Assembly: GCA_027422505.1 (NCBI GenBank)
Contig: JAPQWV010000742.1
Location: 62,001 to 126,000, forward strand
Reading direction: 5' to 3'
Length of the DNA: 64,000 nucleotides
DNA from: Craterostigma plantagineum
Taxonomy: Eukaryota > Streptophyta > Magnoliopsida > Lamiales > Linderniaceae
Both the position numbers and the translations under genes were made by a program. Positions 21,687 to 34,927 of the stretch are shown piece by piece (within the stretch, counting starts at the first letter, position 1; each line of letters opens with the position of its first letter). The notes below the pieces were generated by a model. The model searched no databases. It was not told the origin of the DNA and saw only the letters and a program-made list of their open reading frames with translations.

Positions 21687-21984
21687 TGTTAGGATATTTA
21701 ATAGATTGTGTCATTAGTTTACGTCTTGGTTATCAATTGTAATTATCCTTTTAGCTTGGGCTTCGGACTAAATTGTAATTAGCTTAATCGTTAGTGTTTG
21801 GGCCTTAATATACTAGGTTTAATGTGGTATATAAGGTTTTTCCAGCACTATTTTGAAGGTAATCAAAGATCAAAAGGCTAACTCTACTTTTCACACAATA
21901 CACACACTTGAAGGTGAGAATCTCTCCCTTTTTCATCCCATCTAAGCCTCTTTGATTCCTTGTTTGGTGCAATCGGGACCAACA
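21687..21984 (+). repeat. SIRE 5' LTR
   Basis: Short for this lineage (298 bp). It carries a TATA-like gtatataagg near 21827. It is followed two bases later by the primer site at 21987-21998. Confidence 0.92.
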
Positions 21985-21986
21985 AG

Positions 21987-21998
21987 TGGTATCAGAGC
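21987..21998 (+). promoter_or_regulatory. SIRE primer-binding site
   Basis: The sequence tggtatcagagc, complementary to initiator tRNA-Met, starts two bases after the 5' LTR. Confidence 0.9.
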
Positions 21999-22379
21999 AA
22001 ACGTGGATTGATCTACATTGATTTGAATCCCGTTTCGTTCGATTCCGAGAAAGATCAAAGGTGTTTTTGGGCAAAAAATCACTTTCGGGTATTTGGATTC
22101 GTTTGGGGTTTTAATACTTCGGTTTTGTGTTTAAACCTTCCCCCAGATCTATTCTATGCCTAAAATGTTTTTTAGAACACTTTTGGATCGGTTTTAACGA
22201 GTTTTTGAGCGAGATCGAAGCAAAAATCTTCAAAAAAAAAAAAATCATCTCGGCCATTTTAACGAGTTTTGGTCGATTTGATCTTTTTTTTTGTTGTTTT
22301 TAGCCCACAAATCGGTTGACTATGTGTTTAGGGAAGAATTTCTGAAGTTCTGGATCAGGTTTGAGTGATTTTGGTTGAG

Positions 22380-23400
22380 ATTTGAGTGAAAACCGGACGA
22401 TTTTCTGGTAAAACTCGCGACCGCAATGGAACAATGACTTCATGTTCTTGGCCGCGAAATCTCCTGTCACGTCGTTCAAATCCGAGAAATTTTATATCCG
22501 AGAAATTTCATTCCGAGAGTTTATCTAAACCGCGAAAATTTCTCTGTTTCATTTCATTTTTTTTCTCAACTGCTCACTTTCAAATCCGAGAAATTTTATA
22601 CCCGAGAAAGGTTATTCCGAGAATTTATCTGAGCCGCGAAATTTTTTAAAAACTGAGAAATATTTCTAAGTCGAGAAACTTTTTAAAACCGAGAAAGTTT
22701 TTGTTTTTTTCCTGCGAAAAATCTTTGAAACTGAGAAAGTTTGTCAAAACCAAGAAAGTTTCAACTGAGAAAGTCTTTCAAACAGAGAAATATTTTTCAA
22801 AACCATGACTTATCAAATCCGAGAAACTTTCTAAAATCTCACTTCAGCCCGCGAAAATCCTTCCAAACGGAAATTTTTCAACCTGAGAAATCTCAAACTG
22901 AGAAACTTTCTCACATGCAAAATTTTTTAAATCTGGGAAAATAGTCTTCAACTGAGAGTTGTTTTTCTGTCCGAGAATTTCTCCTTAAACACACGCAAAC
23001 ACTGAAACTTCTCAAACAATAATTTCTCGGGTAATTTATCTTGAAATCACGAACCATTTTGAAACGTCTTTTCAAACCGCAAATTTTTCTCGTGTTAAAA
23101 TATTTTCTCGAACTTATTCAAGTCTTGATCCTTTACACTTTAGTCCTATCCTCCTACACCACTTTTAAAAAAAAAAATTTACTCTTCCAATCTCGTTTTA
23201 AATTTCTAGAACTACTCCGAATTTCAAGATATATTTTCCCTTCATATGTTTTCGACTACCACACACGTTCACTTAGTTCTAAGAAATTAATTAAACGATT
23301 TTCTCAAACTCTACTCGTTAAATTCATATTTCTCATCTCGTTCGTCACTAACCTTCTTATCTATACAAGATCAAAACCACGGACGATTCGACTGCACCAA
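22380..23400 (+). repeat. SIRE 5' leader with degenerate ccgagaaa repeats
   Basis: About 1 kb of leader without a convincing gene. It contains more than fifteen dispersed copies of a short motif, ccgagaaa or variants (ctgagaaa, ccgcgaaa), spaced about 15-40 nt apart, mainly 22470-23000. The same motif family reappears at 30420-30870 upstream of the second coding block. Small plus-strand frames here are translations of the repeat. Confidence 0.75.
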
Positions 23401-23402
23401 CC

Positions 23403-25339
23403 ATGTCTACCTCAAATGACATCTCAACAGTGGGCTCCGACACCAGGCCTCCGATGCTGCGACAAGGCGATTATAGCATATGGATAAACAGGTTCCTCAC
23501 ATTCATTAGGAATAAAGGCGCACCACTCTCTCAATACTTACTGGACTCCATCTTCAACGGTCCGGCACAGTTCTGGACGATCATTCCTGCTCAACCAAAC
23601 GCAAACCCTCCTATGGATAACGCCGCACTCCAAGAGGTCCCATTAGTGAGGATGAAGAGGCTCGCCTACAGGGCGACGAGACTGCCAAAGGATATCTCTT
23701 CCAGGCTATGGGCAACGAAGTCTATGCACACATCGAGTGCTGCTCAACTGCCAAGGAAATATGGGATGAACTCGTGGAAATTATGGCAGGCACAACAGAG
23801 TGCTCAGGGAGGAAATCAGCCTGTCTTTCGCAATATGAACACTTCCAGGCATATGAAGGAGAGGAGCTGCGTGACACGTACCTCCGTTACTTGAAAGTCA
23901 TCAATGAACTCAAGAAAGCCAAAATCTCAAGGGACAAATTCGATATCAACAACCGCTTCCTTGGTAGCATTAAACCACATTGGGGCAATGCGACGGTGAT
24001 GATGATTCAGAGTAATGACCTCTCCAACACCTCCATCCACGCTCTCTACGACAGTCTGTTTGCCTATGCTCCTTACGTGCAACCACAGTCTACCAACACT
24101 CGAGTTGACCCGCTGGCTCTCCTCTCGAACAAGACTGCTGAACGATCTTCCACCTCTAAGGCCAAACAGAACAAAGGGAAGCAACTAGCTGTTGTATCTG
24201 ACATCTCTTCTGGATCCGAAGCTAATACAGAATCTGATGAAGATGCTCATGATCTACGCAAGCAGCTGGCAATGCTCACAAAGATGGTCTCAAAGAAGAT
24301 CGGGAAAAAATCCTCATTTTCCTCCAATCGTCAAAGAACCTTTAGCGGCACCAAAAAGACCAACCCTACGGAGGAAGCTAAGCCGATAAAGAAAGAGGAG
24401 GAATCCGCACCTCAAAAGTCTGTGAAGTGCTTTCGGTGTGGAAAGTCAGGCCACTTTGCCAAGGAATGCCACGCCCCACGCGTGAAGGACTCTGGCTACT
24501 ACGACCGTAAGGTCAGAATGACCCGCAAAATGGAAAATGGGAAAGTTCTTCTCATCGAAGAAGCTGAGTGGGTGAACGACACTTCCGAAGACGAGGAGCC
24601 TAAGGATGAGGATTGCTGCATGGCAAGGCTGGTTGAACATGACGAGGACGAGGAGATGGTCAACATCAGTGAGAACACTGCCAAGAACCCTACCAACGCA
24701 GAGTCTGAGGTACAAATTTCACAACTCGATGATGTGTTTAATCACCGTCACACCATTAAGAAACCCACCGTAGACGCTAGGGACCATGATGAACTTAAAC
24801 TAAAATTTGAAAACAACTATGCCTTACTTAGTTTAAAAGTAGAAGAGCTCGCTTGCGCAAACGAACGACTAATTGCCTCTGAAGCGTTAGTCAAACGTCT
24901 GCAAAACAAGAATAAACAAAGTGAGACTAAGGTTAAGGAAACCTCACTGGCCATCAGTTCATGTGAAACATCTCGTCTCTTGACGGCCGCACAATATGAA
25001 CTGCTTACTAAGGAAAGAGTTAGGCTGTACGAAAAGGTGAAAGAACTTGAAGAGCAACTTCACCTTAGAAACAAAAACGCACGTCTCTTATGCCAATTGA
25101 ACCAACCAGCCGAAATAGAATACTACGACGCCCGGATGGGAATCGGCCTGACCAGCAATTGCGACCCAACGCCGATAATGGTTAAAAGGTATAACATTTA
25201 CAGTACTGTATTCTTACAAACAAGGAAGGGTACTCCCTCACAGCTCATGCCATTTGTAAGATCCTCCTCCGTTGTCCTTTCGGAAGAAAAGAGGGAACAG
25301 AACATTCTTTGGGCAGAAATCGCGTATGACTACTCATAA
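23403..25339 (+). pseudogene. SIRE Gag with zinc knuckle and coiled coil
   Basis: The start ATG at 23403 reads MSTSNDISTVGSDTRPPMLR, leading into the Gag N-terminus (GDYSIWINRFLTFIRNKG). One frame change occurs before 23708. From there a single 543-residue frame carries the Gag core (AKEIWDELVEIM; LRDTYLRYLKVINELKKA), a Lys/Ser-rich stretch, the zinc knuckle CFRCGKSGHFAKECH (about 24430-24473), an acidic region and a long C-terminal coiled coil (KVEELACANERLIASEALV; KVKELEEQLHLRNK). The coiled-coil extension after the knuckle is typical of the SIRE lineage. It forms the virus-like particle that packages the element RNA. Confidence 0.9.
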
Positions 25340-26269
25340 TTGAATGCTAGTTATAAGACTAAAAACCTTCACTCTCTGAGGACATCAAGACTCTATTCCC
25401 AACCAAAGAACAGGAAACTGCTTTCCGAGAAGCGCTTTCTCACATCTATATCCCAGAGAAACTTCTGGTCATAGCAGAACTAGAACGAACCCTAGATTAG
25501 AGCGAAAAGCCTTTACAAAGGAGCGAGATGATCTACTTAGCAAAATCTTTACCCTAGAGCAATTTCACAATACAACAAACCCTCTACGTCGAGTCAAGTA
25601 CCCGATTCTCAAACATGTAAATGTAAGAGGACGGCGAAGATGACTCCTGAAGCTGAAACATGTTCAACACTAACTCTCATATTCTTATGGATATAGGGAA
25701 TGTGAGTTCGACGTCTCTGGAAGGGAGTTCGTTTGAAATAAAGGAGAACCCGCTCTTCGATGACAAGAAGAAAAGACCATCCTATATTCGTCTTTCCTAT
25801 TTATGTAATGAATCCCAATATTTTATGAACGTAGACAATTATGTTGCCAGAACTTATCTTTCTTTTACCAAACTTATGTCTATGTGTTGCTGCAATGACT
25901 TTGTTCTCCCACGCTTTCATGAATATGAAACACACAACACGCAACACTCCGACCAAGCAAGCGAACCTCCTCTACGACGCCTTTACATTCTCCCATTTCG
26001 TCTAAACCTACGGTTAAGCGAAAACGTCTTCCGACACTAAATACAAAGTCACCTAGTGCTCGCAAGCAAAAGACGACCAAAACTGAAGCACGGCAACAAC
26101 AACCAAAATCCCCACGCCAATTCATGAATAAGGCACCGTACATGCAAGCACAAGTTAGGCAAATATGGGTTAGAAAAACCATAATCCCACCACTTCAAAC
26201 AAATCACAACGGGAAACCTAAATTAGATCCAGCGCAACCTGATTTAGACCCACATTTCCTGTTAAGCGC

Positions 26270-27600
26270 ATGAAAATTTACTTGTATCACAAGAAGGCCC
26301 CGTCCGTAACGGGGACCCAACGTTTGTTAATGATTGCAGGTCTGTCATGTGTGGTATCTAGATTCAGGTTGCTCCACACACATGACGGGGAACAAGGAGC
26401 TGTTGAGCAACTTCTCCGAGTGCTATCTCGGAAGGGTCTCCTTCGGAAACAGTCAAATGGCACCAATTCTCGGAACTGGCGATCTCGTCCATGACAAACT
26501 GACGATCAAGGGCATCTCTTACGTCGAGGGTTTGAGCTACAATCTCTTCATCATTGGTCGTTCCTGCGACAAAGGATACAAGGTTCTGTTCGAATCTGAC
26601 ATCTGCAGCGTTATAGATGCCTCGGGACTGCCTCTTCTTTCTGGATCGCGCACGTCTCACCTCTACGTACTCAATCTTACGACCTCTCGACCAATATGTC
26701 TTCTCTCTCGTGCTACACCCAAGTTGAACGATCTATGGCACCGACGTCTTTGAGATCTCAATTTCAAGACTCTCAACAAACTGCGCCAGAATAAGCTCGT
26801 CAACGGTCTACCTCAGCTGTCCTATCATAAGGAGCATCTCTGCTCTGCCTGTGAATTGGGGAAGATGAGGCGCTCGTCTCCCATCTCCAAGGAAATGCCG
26901 TCCTCTAAGCTCATCCTCGAGCTCTTGCACATGGATCTTTGTGGCCCGATGCCTACGGCTACACTCGGAGGAAGACGGTATATTCTTGTGATTGTCGACG
27001 ATTTCTCCCGCTACACGTGGACGAAACTTGTTCGCACAAAGGATGAAGTTCCTGATTTAATCATCCAATTTGTTGTTACATCCCAAAATCTTCATCAACA
27101 GAAGGTTCGGATTATCAGGACTGACAACGGAGCTGAGTTTAAGAACAAGAAGCTCAGTGATTTCTATGCCACTGAGGGCATCACCCAGCAGTTCTCAGCT
27201 GTGAAGACACCGGAACAAAATGGTGTCGTCGAGCTTAAGAATAGGACCCTAGTTGAAGCTGCTAGGACTCTCCTCATCCAATCCGACCTTCCTCATTCTC
27301 TTTGGGGCGAAGCTCAAACGGCTTGCTACACGTAGAACCGGGCTTCTATTCACAAGAGATTCAACCGCACACCATATGAGATGCTGAATAAACCGTCGTA
27401 TCACGGATATATCTTATCTAAGGGTCTTCGGTTGCCGATGTTTTGTTGCCAATGATCGCCAACATCTTGAGAAGCTCGATCCTAAAGCAGTTGAAGGCAT
27501 CTTTGTTGGATATTCTCTGAGCTCGAAGGCATACAGAGTCTATCTTAAGGAGAAACGATCAGTCATAGAGAGCACAAACGTCACCTTTGATGAAAACGAA
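26270..27600 (+). pseudogene. SIRE aspartic protease and integrase
   Basis: WYLDSGCSTHMTG (from about 26353) is the protease active site. GAG-pre-integrase follows (LNDLWHRRL) and is cut by TGA at 26751. The integrase core has MDLCGPMPT, DDFSRYTW, IRTDNGAEF and EQNGVVELKNRTL. The last differs from the usual ERKNR, so an Arg is replaced by Leu next to the catalytic Glu. An in-frame TAG at 27333 follows QTACYT, and the downstream RFNRTPYEML continues in the same frame. The segment 25340-26270 upstream is a low-homology linker with broken frames. Confidence 0.88.
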
Positions 27601-27609
27601 GGCGACCAC

Positions 27610-29745
27610 ATGGCTTCTGCTCATATCAGACCAGAACCAGGTCTTCTACAGTCGTTGACAAAAGATCAACTTTCATCGACGGGAACTTCCTCATCTGAAG
27701 GCAACTCTGGCGAACTAGATCTCGGTCTGCTTTTCGAGTACTTCTATCCAGTCCCCAAGACACCCGTCACCACCACTCAACCTACAGCTGCAACCACCCC
27801 ACCTACACCACCGGATATCGGCAATGATGTCGTCCCTCCAAACTAGGATGATCTCAATCTCAACGAAGACGACATTTTACCCAACCCTGGGAACATTGCT
27901 GATCCTGACACCGAACCCTCTCAATCTACTACAGTTGAGATCTCATCCTCTAACATCGGACCCCAATCTAATGAGCCTCCCATCGACACAAATGTGGCTA
28001 GCTCTTCACAGACTAATGTCCCACTTTGGACACGCTCTCATCCTGCGGATTAGATTATTGGGGATCCCACATCCGGTGTTTTGACGCGCTTAGCTACAAT
28101 GAATGAAAGTTTGTTCGCTTGCTATCTCAGTCAAGCCGAACCATCTCGAGTAGCTGAAGCTCTCAACGATCCTGATTGGCTGATTGCAATACAGGAGGAA
28201 ATAAAACAGTTCGAACGTCTACAAGTTTGGGAACTCGTACCACGCCCTCACAACAGATCCATTATCGGCACGAAGTGGATCTTCAAGAACAAAAGGATGA
28301 AGACGGTGTTGTCATTCGCAATAAAGCAAGACTTGTGGCTAAAGGGTACAATCAACAAGAAGGTATCGACTACGATGAAACCTTCGCCCCCGTTGCCAGG
28401 ATCGAAGCGATACGGATCTTCCTTGCCTTTGCTGCTCACAAGAACTTCAAAGTCTACCAATGGACGTGAAGACTGCATTTCTGAATGGATTTCTCAAAGA
28501 AGAAGTGTACGTTGATCAACCTGAAGGGTTCTTGAGCGAAGAGTTTCCTCATCACGTATATCGACTCCACAAGGCTCTCTACGGACTGAAACAGGCTCCC
28601 CGAGCTTGGTATGACGTCCTTTTCAGACTTCTTGTTCAGTCAGGATTCAAGAAAGGATCTCTAGATACAACTCTCTTCACCAAGCGGAATGGCCCGGACA
28701 TCATGATTGTACAGATTTATGTCGATGACATCATTTTTGGATCGACTGAACCACAACTGTGTGAAGAATTCGCAGAATCGATGAAGGAGAAATTCAAAAT
28801 GAGTATGATGGGCGAGCTAAACTTCTTTCTTGGTCTTCAAGTAAAGCAACTCCCCGACGGAATCTTCATCACCAGTCCAAATACATCCATGACATCCTCG
28901 AGAATATGGAATCAAAGATGCTAAGACTGCCGCTACACCTATGTCTCCCTCTGGTCACCCGACGCGGACCCATCTGGTGCTCCCATCGACCAACTGTCTA
29001 TCGTAGGATAATAGGCTGTACCTCACTGCTAGTCGACCGGATATCGTTCTCTCGACAGGAATCTGCGCTCGTTTTCAGACTACACCTAAGGAATCCCATT
29101 TCACTGCCGTCAAAAGGATTCTCCGCTATCTCAAAGGAACACCCAATCTGGGTTTGTGGTACCACACTCAATCTGACTTCAAACTGGTTGGATTCTTTGA
29201 CTCGGATTACGCAGGATGCAAGATGGATCGGAAAAGCACCTCTGGAGCTGCACACTTCTTGGGCGGTAAACTCGTGAGTTGGTCTTCTCGAAAACAAACT
29301 GTGTCTCAACTTCGTCGACGGAGGCAGAATATGTCGCCGCCGCTAGTTGTTGTTCACAACTTTTGTGGATGAGACCCAACTATGAGATTTTAATTTTCAT
29401 GTTGATAAAATTCCCATTTATTGTGACTCGAAGAGTGTGATTGCGATGACGAGTAATCCAGTGCATCACTCGAGAACAAAACACATAGATATTCGTCACC
29501 ACTTCATCAAGAACATGTCGAACAAGGGACGATTAATTGCACTACGTCACTACCGAAGATCAACTGGCCGACATTTTCACAAAAAAGTTGGATGTCAAAC
29601 GATTCCAACACCTTGTGACTATGTAGGGCATGTTGAATCTTCAGTTATGATCAATCGACCCTACATGAACTTTGATAAAGTGTACATATTTTTAATTTTA
29701 CTCCATTTTCTACGTGTATTGTGTAAATTTCGCAAAGTAGGCTGA
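27610..29745 (+). pseudogene. SIRE reverse transcriptase and RNase H
   Basis: From 27610 the frame runs through TAG at 27844 and TAG at 28051 into DPTSGVLTRLATMNE and the RT fingers. RT blocks are [60 protein letters not shown] and the catalytic [12 protein letters not shown] (about 28710-28745). RNase H shows DSDYAGCKMDRKSTSG, HIDIRHHFIK and remnants of the QLADIFTK block around 29560-29600. There are several 1-nt frame changes (near 28310, 28450, 28890 and 29320). It is unable to encode a full enzyme as assembled. Confidence 0.9.
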
Positions 29746-29749
29746 ATTA

Positions 29750-31175
29750 TATCTCTTGAGGGGGAGTTTTCGATTAAGGGGAGTTTCTGATTTTTCTTAT
29801 TTTAAAAAAAGGGGGTTTACGATTCATTTTATTAAGGGGGGTTTTTGATACCAAATTTTCGTTAAAATTGGTCCAAATGTCAAAATTTTAAATTTTGGTC
29901 AAACAGAGTCAAAATTGGACCAATTGAACCCAATTTTGACCAAGCCCACGAAATTTTGGCCCATTTACTCAATTTCTCGCATGAACAGTCACAAACCCTC
30001 AAAACACTTAACTTTTTTCACAAACCCTTTCAACTCCCCGAAAAAATTCAAAATTTCGCACCCCACCAATCAAAAATTTATCAACTTCACGCATCGTCGT
30101 CTTCTTCAATCTGCATTCACAATCAGTTTTCCTGCTTACTCCGTCGCCATCGGTATGAACACACCTCAAATAAACCCATCTCCGTTCGTTTTAATCATGA
30201 TTTTGCCCCGTTTTGTGTTTAAAATTTTAGGTTTAAAATTATTTTCTCGGTTTCAATTCGGCTGCGTGATACGATTTTGGTGTTTAGAACCCCCAATATG
30301 TACTGCCCATCCAAATTGAGTTGATTGAGTCCAGTTTATCGAATTTTGGTTAAGATTTGAGTGGTTCCAAGGCAAAAATCATAGCGTCGTTTCGTACCTT
30401 TTCGCACTTTGTTCTTCATCGAGAAAATTTATTCCGAGAAAAATACTTTAACGATAGATTTTCGCTGCTACAGTGAGTGAAGTCCCGCGAAAGTTCTTAT
30501 CCGAGAAAGTTTTTCCTTACGTTAAAATTTTGCTGCTACAGTGAGTCATGCCCCGCAAAATTTTCATACATCTCACTTCATATTACATCTTTTCACATCT
30601 TCACTATTTCGCAACTACAGTGACCCAAAATTTCTCAACACATAAACTTCAATTTTTCTCGGATTCGTGCTGTCAAATTCTTTCGTAGCTACAGTGGTTC
30701 AATAATTTCTCAACTCATACATCATTATTTTTCACGGATCACGCAACTCTCTCAACCTGAGAAACTTGTCAATCCGAGAAATTTATCACTTGTCAAACTG
30801 AGAAATTTCAAACCGAGAAATTTTATCACCTGAGAAATTTTTTTTTCTCTCACCCTGCGAAACTTTCAAACCGCTTGAGAAAATCCAAATCATCCGAAAT
30901 TTTTGCTAGCTTGGAAATTTCTCTACCTGGGACAATGTTCTATCATTACATTTCCCAAAATTGTCGAAACTCGCCATCACATGACCATCATTCAATCTTA
31001 ACAACTTTATTTCAAAAGGACTCTAAGTTACCTTTAATTTTAATTTCATTTTTATCTTTACGATTTTGGGCTCTTTTACGTTTCGTTTTATTGTTTCACA
31101 CCACGACTTACTTATATCCATCTTCTCGCGATTTAGCCCGTACTAATCATGCTATAATTACTGTCGAGCACAGAT
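29750..31175 (+). repeat. SIRE internal leader before the second coding block, with ccgagaaa repeats
   Basis: Non-coding stretch after RNase H. It begins with G-rich gggggagttt-type repeats (29760-29850). It then has pyrimidine-rich DNA and, at about 30420-30870, a field of ccgagaaa/ctgagaaa motifs interspersed with ctacagtg. It resembles the 5' leader at 22380-23400, as if the leader had been duplicated in front of the second coding block. Confidence 0.65.
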
Positions 31176-34100
31176 ATGACCAACACAAATCAAGAAGCAC
31201 TTGAAGCACTTGAAGCACTTGAGAATGCTGCAATACAAAGGGACGTCGCTCGCATCGAGCTCAATACACTGACATTTGTTCCACCGATCGAGCAAGTCTT
31301 CCCAACAAGTCGATGGGCTGCCTTGATACCAACAATCACATGGTGGACTTGGACAACTTTCGTGCGATGCCCCCATCATCATTGAGATCCTCAAAGGGCA
31401 TCCCCTCCGACACGCCCTCACTCATGGCGAGCAAGAAGCTCAAGTCTATCTCCAATAGTTCTGGCACACATTGCAGATTGCTGGACCACACTACCGCGCT
31501 TCAGCCATGTCCGCCGAAATCGATCAAGAAACCGTAGTTCTCACTCGCAAGATTGTCCAAGAAGTACTTCAACTCGCTGTCTACTCACCTTACGAAGCAC
31601 TTCTGACGCACGAACAACTCATCGACGACATCGACAGATTGGGCTATCAACCTGAAAACAAGAAGAAGAAAGGCCCACTCGTCCTCAGCGAAGTCACCAC
31701 ACGCAACCTACCTCAACCCTGGCGGACTCTGTACCTCCTAGTGAACAAATGCATGTCAGGCAAACACGCTGGCCAGGACCACGGGAACCACCAAATCCTT
31801 ACCATCCTAACCGGCATCGCACACAACCACAAGTACAACTACACTGAGATCATCTGGATGGATCTCGTCTCTATGATTCAACGTCGCGATCGGGAAATCG
31901 CCAAGGACCTCAAGAACCGCTTCATCCCTTACATGCGATGGCTCCCAGCACTCATCAAACACTTCCGCATGTTCTCCACCCGCATCCGCATCCGCCCGGC
32001 GAATGAATATTTCGTGATCCCCGTTGTCGAAAAGTTTGCCATGAAAACACTACGGCTAAAGATCGACACGCTATGATCATCCCGGACGAAGTACTCTCCT
32101 ATGCCGACCCAACAAATCCGCACGTTCAAGAGTATCTCGCCTCCACCGCTTCATTCTGCGAGAGTCCCCTAACCATTGTTCCTACAGAGCAGACCGACCC
32201 CGCTGCTCCTAACCCCGGGACTAGCCAAAACCCCACCTCCACTACTAAAAAGTCATCAAGTCGTGCCGCATCCTCTTCCACCCGCGTACCGGAAAAACGG
32301 TCGCGCGAGGATGACATAAGCCGCACCACGGAGCGTCGATCAAAAGGGAAAAACGATCGACCTCCTCAGTCACAAACAAGCCGAGCCCAAACCATATGTG
32401 CAGGGGGTGATGTGTTCACCTCCCAAATAGAAGACGTGGCACATGGCTCAACCACGCAAACAACCCCACCAATCCACTTATCTATCTTCCTCTCTACAGG
32501 AAGATATTTCATTCCACGAGGAGCTACGTATGCCATCGACATCCCACTTGGAGATAGTCGATGTTGAAACAAGCAGTCCTCCGCCTCAGACTGCATCCGC
32601 TTCATTCACATCGAGTATAGTGCCCTCACTCCCCATAATTTTATATGTTTCTAGGACACCTACACTTTTTACTGCACAACAGAGTCTTCGTGATTCTGCC
32701 AGAACGCTCGGTGATGTCTCTGTGACTGAGAGCGGAAGACCTAGCACGGCCAACAAACACAACTGTGAGCCTAGGCCATCAATCGTTTGAGTCTGTCTCA
32801 TCGATGATGCCAACGGGAGTCTTAGTGACCCCGTCTTTTCCCGTCCTGTGCAATCGGGCGGCCGATCGGCTCTTTTTTGCGATTCGGTGTCAGTTGGAAT
32901 TCTTCGTGACTCCAACTTGTTAGACTTACCCTGTTTCGTCACCGAGACCGCGCTAGAGGCTCGCCTTTAAGAGTTTGCAAAGACTCTTGAGGCATCCATC
33001 CTAGATAAAGTCTATGAGGGTCTCGATGCGTCCACCTGCGACAAAGGCAAAGGTGTGGCCCCGGAGACGCCGCCACCAATGCAACATGTGGTCCTCCATT
33101 ACCGCAAAGGAGCTCTTCTTCATCCTACGAGCCCGATTCGAATCAATGATGGAACTCGACGAGGAGGAACAGCAAATGAAGGTCACCATGACTCAGGCGA
33201 TGACTTGGTGCGCTCAAGGCGAGTCTAACGGGATCAGACGCGACGATCAAGACGATGATCGTGATCGACGCGAGAGGGAGAATAGGCAGCAAGGCCAATC
33301 TCAAGGACTTGTGCAATCGACGCCGCCTTCCTCCTCTGCACCTGAAACGACGCCCGCGACAGAAACCTCACACCCCACCAGCCAAAAATCCCATCCTATT
33401 AACCCCGAGTCACTAGCCAAGTCACCCTCACCACCACCACCTACTGTAACCGTCTCCGAAACTCTAATCGTCACATCTACGTTAGAAACCACCACCGCAC
33501 CTTCTCCACCCTTCGGAACCTCTAACTGTCACATCGACATTAGATGCCACCACCACATCTATGCCACCCGACACCCAAATCATCCTCGTCAAAACCATCA
33601 CCTCAACCGAGCCCCCAGAATCTCCACCACAACCATCCCCACAATCCACAACCTCCTCCGACGCAACACCCTTGCCATCTCACAGCCATACCCCTCTCAA
33701 TACCGACCCCAACATGGCTCCCGAGAACTTCTACTACACGTAGAACGAGATCAAGGCCTACATCTTCAGCGATGAATGGCTTTACACACCCGCCGACCAA
33801 GTAGCAGCCAAGAAATTGGTGGAGAATGCTCGAAGTCTGCTAAAGGAAGCATCTCTTACGCTGATCAACACTGCAGACAACGAGAACGGGGAGGAGTACG
33901 ACGCTGAACCCGTCGAGCTCGAGAACATCCTACGGTTTCAAGCGCAGCAAGCTGAGGCTCCTGCTACTCAACCGAATGTGCCCACTGCCCGAAGCACCGT
34001 GGGAAAACAAGAAGATCACCACACCATTCCAAGAAGAGATTAGGAAGAGGATCTAGCGGCGCAAGGAGCAGATCATCACGGTCTTCGATGAATACGAGCT

Positions 34101-34869
34101 GATGAATATCCAAAACTAGAGCGAGGAGAAGAAGAAGCTCTACCGATGGAGTCTCCTTTGCCGCAAGTGCACAAAGCGGACGCTGTCCGATGAGGAGAAC
34201 ATCGTGCTTGAGATGAATTGGGCTCCCATCTGCAAAGTCAATACCATTCGCCGCGAGTCGAAAGAACGTGTCCACTATCCAGTGTTCACGGTAATGAGGC
34301 AGGATGAGAGCTGCAGTGAAGTAAGCGAGGTAGACTTCAAGTTTCTGCGCCTGGGTGATCTGTACAGCATACTGGAATCCATGAAGCAGTTTAGACTCAT
34401 CACCAAAGGTTTTGGACATCTCGTACAGGCTGAACCTGTCACTATGGGCTACGTGGCTCTCAAGCGGCACATGCTCCGACAGGTGAGATTCTTCGCCTCC
34501 CACGATCTGTAGATGGCGGTGGAGTTCAACCTAAAGAAGGTGAACCTGACTCGCCCATCTTTCACGAACGCGGACGACTATCGAGAGGGCGATGTGATCG
34601 ACGGAGATGATCCGTCGGTCGCCTACTCAAACTACAAGGGAAAGATGAAGCTACTACGCTGCTCCGAAGTGGCAAAGTTCTCGGATGGGACACTCACCAT
34701 CATTCAAGACAAGCTCGTGAGGATTTGCCGCATCCTTTCGGAAGAAGACCCTCACTGCCGATCCACATTCGCGAAGTTCATTGACGCTATAGCTGATCGA
34801 ATCGTTCTTCGAAGGAATCTCCGCGCCTTCGAGTTCAAGCTAGGCCTTCGCGAAACACACACTCGCTGA
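31176..34869 (+). pseudogene. SIRE second coding block (accessory or env-like ORF)
   Basis: The ATG at 31176 (MTNTNQEALEALEALENAAI) opens a block of about 3.7 kb, readable in pieces. Visible are IIEILKGHPLRHALTHGE, an in-frame TAG at 31456 followed by FWHTLQIAGPHYRAS, then NLPQPWRTLYLLVNKCMSGK and HAGQDHGNHQILTIL (31690-31810), and MIIPDEVLS (32073). A long Ser/Pro/Thr-rich middle follows (32150-33720), and a C-terminal domain with VAKFSDGTL and FIDAIADRIVLRRNLR (34660-34830). This order of blocks is one I recall from accessory reading frames in other plant LTR retrotransposons. I see no clear signal peptide or transmembrane helix, so an envelope role is unproven. In-frame TAG stops at 33741, 34054, 34117 and 34510 and several frame shifts mark decay. 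Confidence 0.7.
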
Positions 34870-34927
34870 TCCACTATCACTACGCCCAAGATCCAAGACT
34901 CCCAACAATTGACACAAAGGGGGAGAT

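Noticed and set aside
23927..24715. Minus-strand frames opposite SIRE Gag
   Set aside because: They are shadows of the Gag frame and carry no domain.
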